From contig NZ_JAXOUF010000026.1 in assembly GCF_034424805.1 (NCBI RefSeq), positions 6,065 to 70,064 on the forward strand: a DNA stretch of 64,000 bases, in the 5' to 3' direction. The position numbers were made by a program, and so were the translations under genes. Numbering within the stretch: the stretch's first letter is position 1; every line of letters begins with the position of its first letter. This document shows, piece by piece, positions 61,674-64,000 of this stretch. A model generated the notes under the pieces. The model did not search any database and was not told where the DNA came from. It saw nothing but the letters and a program-made list of their open reading frames with translations. The stretch comes from Labrys sedimenti. GTDB taxonomy: Bacteria; Pseudomonadota; Alphaproteobacteria; Rhizobiales; Labraceae.

Positions 61674-62741
61674 TTAGGCCGAGAGGCGCGATGCTGAGGG
61701 CACCGTTAGTCCGTCCACGGTCGTACCCGGAAAGCCGATCATCGGCGCTAGTGTTTTGTTATTCTCAGCCGGGAAATTCAGTTTCGGCTTGGAGGTATCA
61801 TCAAGCTTCTTGATCTGCTCGGGCGACAAATTGAGGTCGAGGGAGTTGAGGTTTGCCAGGAGTTGATCGACACGCCTGGCGCCCACGAGCGTAGAACTCA
61901 CACCCGCCCTCGAGCGAACCCAGGCCAGCGCGACCGACGCCGAGCTCACTCCCAGCTCCGATGCGACGGCCGCGACCGCTTCGATAATGTCGTAATCGGT
62001 TTCGCTCGGAAGGCCCACCAAGTTGGTACGCTTCGTATCGACGTTCTCGCTGCAGCCCCGCTTGAACTTGCCGGTCAGGAACCCACTCTTCAGCGGCGAC
62101 CAGGGCATGAGGCCCATTCCTAACGCCTGGGCCATTGGGAAAAGCTCACCTTCGCTGGTCCGTTCCAGCAACGAGTATTCGAGCTGCAGCGCGATGATCG
62201 GCGCCCACCCCCGGAAATAGGCGATAGTTTGTGCTTCAGCAGTCTTCCAGGCGGGGGTATCAGAGAAGCCGACATATCGGATTTTACCCGCCGTAACGAG
62301 ATCATCGAGGCCTCGCAAAGTCTCTTCGACAGGAGCTGTCTGATCCCAGTTGTGTAGCCAGTAAATATCGATGAAGTCAGTCTGGAGCCGCTTCAGCGAC
62401 GCTTCGCACTGTTGCAAGAGCGCCTTGCGCCCAGCACCGCCGCCGTTCGGGTCCCCGGGAAACAGGCTGCAGTAGAACTTCGTACTAAGCACGATCCCAT
62501 CACGGCGAACATTTCCTTGCTGTAGATAATCTCCGATGATCTTCTCGGAATGGCCGCCTGTGTATATATTTGCTGTGTCGACGAAGTTCCCGCCGCGCTC
62601 AAGATACGCGGACAGCATCGCATGCGAGTTCTCTTCGCTCGCACCCCAGCCGAAGTCTTCCCCGAATGTCATGGCGCCAAGGCACAGCGGGCTTACGCGT
62701 AAGCCAGAACGGCCGAGCGTGATGAAGTGATCAAGGGGCAT
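61674..62741 (-). CDS. Aldo/keto reductase
   Basis: A 355-residue aldo/keto reductase. The N-terminus is FITLGRSGLRVSPLCLGAMT. The catalytic Asp and Tyr lie in FVDTANIYTGGHSE, the Lys in VLSTKFYCS and the His in IYWLHNWDQ. The C-terminal NADPH-binding part contains TLVGARRVDQLLANLNSLDL. I start at ATG 62741, which gives the normal family N-terminus; the frame is open 75 bases further. It is divergent from an AraC-family gene with about 100 bases between them, so local control by that regulator is likely. Confidence 0.93.
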   Translation of the reverse strand: MPLDHFITLGRSGLRVSPLCLGAMTFGEDFGWGASEENSHAMLSAYLERGGNFVDTANIYTGGHSEKIIGDYLQQGNVRRDGIVLSTKFYCSLFPGDPNGGGAGRKALLQQCEASLKRLQTDFIDIYWLHNWDQTAPVEETLRGLDDLVTAGKIRYVGFSDTPAWKTAEAQTIAYFRGWAPIIALQLEYSLLERTSEGELFPMAQALGMGLMPWSPLKSGFLTGKFKRGCSENVDTKRTNLVGLPSETDYDIIEAVAAVASELGVSSASVALAWVRSRAGVSSTLVGARRVDQLLANLNSLDLNLSPEQIKKLDDTSKPKLNFPAENNKTLAPMIGFPGTTVDGLTVPSASRLSA

Positions 62742-62839
62742 GTGGGACTCCTTTTTCCGCGAGGTTTGCGACTTTATGGAGCGCCCATCTGGAATGATGA
62801 ATGCTTGATCGTGCAATGTTTATGCGAGATAGTACAGCG

Positions 62840-63814
62840 ATGCACACTGACCCGCTCTCAGATGTCCTCGATCTCGCCGACGCTCGATGCGTTCTCACCG
62901 GCTCACTTGCTGCGGGGGGTGATTGGGCGCGCAAATTCCACCGTTCGGATGCGGTGAAGTTTCTCGCCGTCGTGAGAGGAATGTGCTGGTTGTGGACCGG
63001 AGTTGGCTCAGCGGCCCCGGTGCGGCTCGAGGCAGGTGACATCGTAATCACGAATGCGGCGCCAGGGGTCACCCTGGCAAGCGCCACGCAATGGCTTACG
63101 AACGCGGGTTCTGCTCCGCTCGAACGGGATCCAGAGGGCAACTTGCGCATTGGGGAAGGCTCCGATTTCCAGATGATCGGCGGGCTGCTGGAGGTTGATG
63201 AGCAACGTTGCGGCTTCTTGCGAGAAGGTCTCCCTCCTTTGGTTCATGTTACTGGTCAGAGAGGAGAGGCCGCGAAGCTGCGCTGGCTCCTTACGGAATT
63301 GGCCGAGGAGACGCAGCGCAAGCGCGCTGGTTCAACAACCGCGATCACGCACTTAGCAAAGTTGCTATTCGTCGAAGCTCTGCGGCTCCACATCGCGTCG
63401 ACCAAATCAGAAGGATCCGGTTGGCTCACCGCACTCGACGACAGACGCATCTCGATCGCGCTACGAGGAATCCACGCGAAACCATCGCATGCATGGAATC
63501 TAGAGGAGTTGGCGAAGCTGACCGGAATGTCGCGCACATCGTTCGCGGTGCACTTTCGCGACGTCGTTGGTGTCCCGCCTTTGACCTATGTACTCAATTG
63601 GCGGATGCGCCTGGCGGAAAGAGAATTAGGCGAGACGGATCGTTCCGTCGCCAATATTGCCTGGTCCCTAGGATATCGCTCCGAAAGTGCATTCAGCAAT
63701 GCGTTCAGCCGCGCGACCGGTGTCTCGCCAGGTCGCTTCCGAAAGGAGGCGATGCAGACCTATACGGAGCGCCGCCGTCGCAAGGTGGACCGCCGCGCGG
63801 TAGAAGCAGAATAG
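62840..63814 (+). CDS. AraC-family regulator with N-terminal cupin domain
   Basis: About 324 residues. The N-terminal cupin-like (Cupin_6) domain includes WARKFHRSDAVKFLAVVRGM and RLEAGDIVITNAAPGV. The C-terminal AraC HTH pair reads WNLEELAKLTGMSRTSFAVH then FRDVVGVPPLTYVLNWRMRL and GETDRSVANIAWSLGYRSES. This pattern is common for activators of a divergently read aldo/keto reductase or SDR. I prefer ATG 62840, at which the cupin domain begins after a few residues; ATG 62801 is also in frame. Confidence 0.92.
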   Translation: MHTDPLSDVLDLADARCVLTGSLAAGGDWARKFHRSDAVKFLAVVRGMCWLWTGVGSAAPVRLEAGDIVITNAAPGVTLASATQWLTNAGSAPLERDPEGNLRIGEGSDFQMIGGLLEVDEQRCGFLREGLPPLVHVTGQRGEAAKLRWLLTELAEETQRKRAGSTTAITHLAKLLFVEALRLHIASTKSEGSGWLTALDDRRISIALRGIHAKPSHAWNLEELAKLTGMSRTSFAVHFRDVVGVPPLTYVLNWRMRLAERELGETDRSVANIAWSLGYRSESAFSNAFSRATGVSPGRFRKEAMQTYTERRRRKVDRRAVEAE

Positions 63815-63875
63815 CCCCGAAGGCCGATCTTGGAGCATTTGCGAATTGTGCTCATCGATTTCAAGCTTCAAACGC

Positions 63876-63909
63876 AAAACGCCACCGGGGCGATTAGACC
63901 CAGATGGCG
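63876..63909 (-). terminator. Intrinsic terminator of the initiator tRNA
   Basis: Reading the minus strand, a GC-rich hairpin (CGCCATCTGGG paired with CCCCGGTGGCG) is followed by TTTT. It lies 18 bases after the tRNA's CCA end. The intergenic repeats at 44.2 and 60.3 kb carry similar hairpins in the same position. Confidence 0.8.
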
Positions 63910-63927
63910 AGCGACTTATGACAGACT

Positions 63928-64000
<73 letters not shown>

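Overview
The window is GC-rich DNA from an alphaproteobacterium, most likely of the order Hyphomicrobiales (Rhizobiales). The evidence is a MucR/Ros-type regulator, an alphaproteobacterial initiator tRNA-Met, many ABC importers with dedicated catabolic enzymes, and short intergenic repeats. I cannot name the genus. The region looks accessory: several self-contained metabolic or signalling cassettes, each with its own regulator, separated by stretches of broken genes and repeats. There is no ribosomal or other core block apart from the initiator tRNA cut by the right edge.

Layout. 0-5 kb: a membrane sensor truncated by the window edge and frameshifted, a GMC flavin oxidoreductase and a MucR-like regulator. 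5.1-11.9 kb: a tight six-gene signalling operon. It holds a GGDEF-EAL protein, a degenerate GHKL-type kinase, an STAS-like domain fused to a SAM methyltransferase, a membrane PP2C/SpoIIE phosphatase with an extracytoplasmic sensor domain, an intact GHKL-type kinase and an STAS-like antagonist. It resembles the SiaABCD-type partner switch but with a duplicated, diverged kinase/antagonist pair. 11.9-14.9 kb: a gene graveyard with IS6 and IS3 fragments and broken PAS, enolase, ABC-ATPase and nitrilase genes. 14.9-19.8 kb: an RND efflux pair with a divergent TetR regulator and a nested palindromic operator between them.

20.3-32.8 kb: a catabolic set (enolase-superfamily epimerase/dehydratase, MttB-family methyltransferase, LysR regulator, amino-acid oxidase, aldehyde dehydrogenase, DHDPS-family lyase, quaternary-amine ABC importer, two SDRs). 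It fits uptake and breakdown of a betaine, plausibly a proline or hydroxyproline betaine. 33.4-43.5 kb: an IclR-regulated cassette with a polar amino-acid ABC importer, aminotransferase, fused DhaK-DhaL kinase, DHDPS-family aldolase and an MFS transporter. Two TTCCG-N5-CGGAA sites lie in its divergent control region.

44.4-59.5 kb: a GntR-regulated catabolic cluster in four transcription units. It holds a NitT/TauT-type ABC importer; RidA and a CobW-type metallochaperone; opine-dehydrogenase-like, dipicolinate-synthase-A-like and cyclic-amidohydrolase enzymes with a tautomerase and an isochorismatase-VOC fusion; and a TRZ/ATZ amidohydrolase, a creatinase-like M24 enzyme and an enolase-superfamily enzyme. 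Four control regions carry paired GATC-centred palindromes exactly 13 bp apart, next to recognisable promoters at three of them. The substrate is unknown but is probably a nitrogen-containing ring or opine-like compound. 60.4-63.8 kb: an SDR, an aldo/keto reductase and an AraC regulator. The right edge cuts the initiator tRNA. Three related intergenic repeats (about 33.1, 44.2 and 60.3 kb) mimic the acceptor end and terminator of that tRNA.
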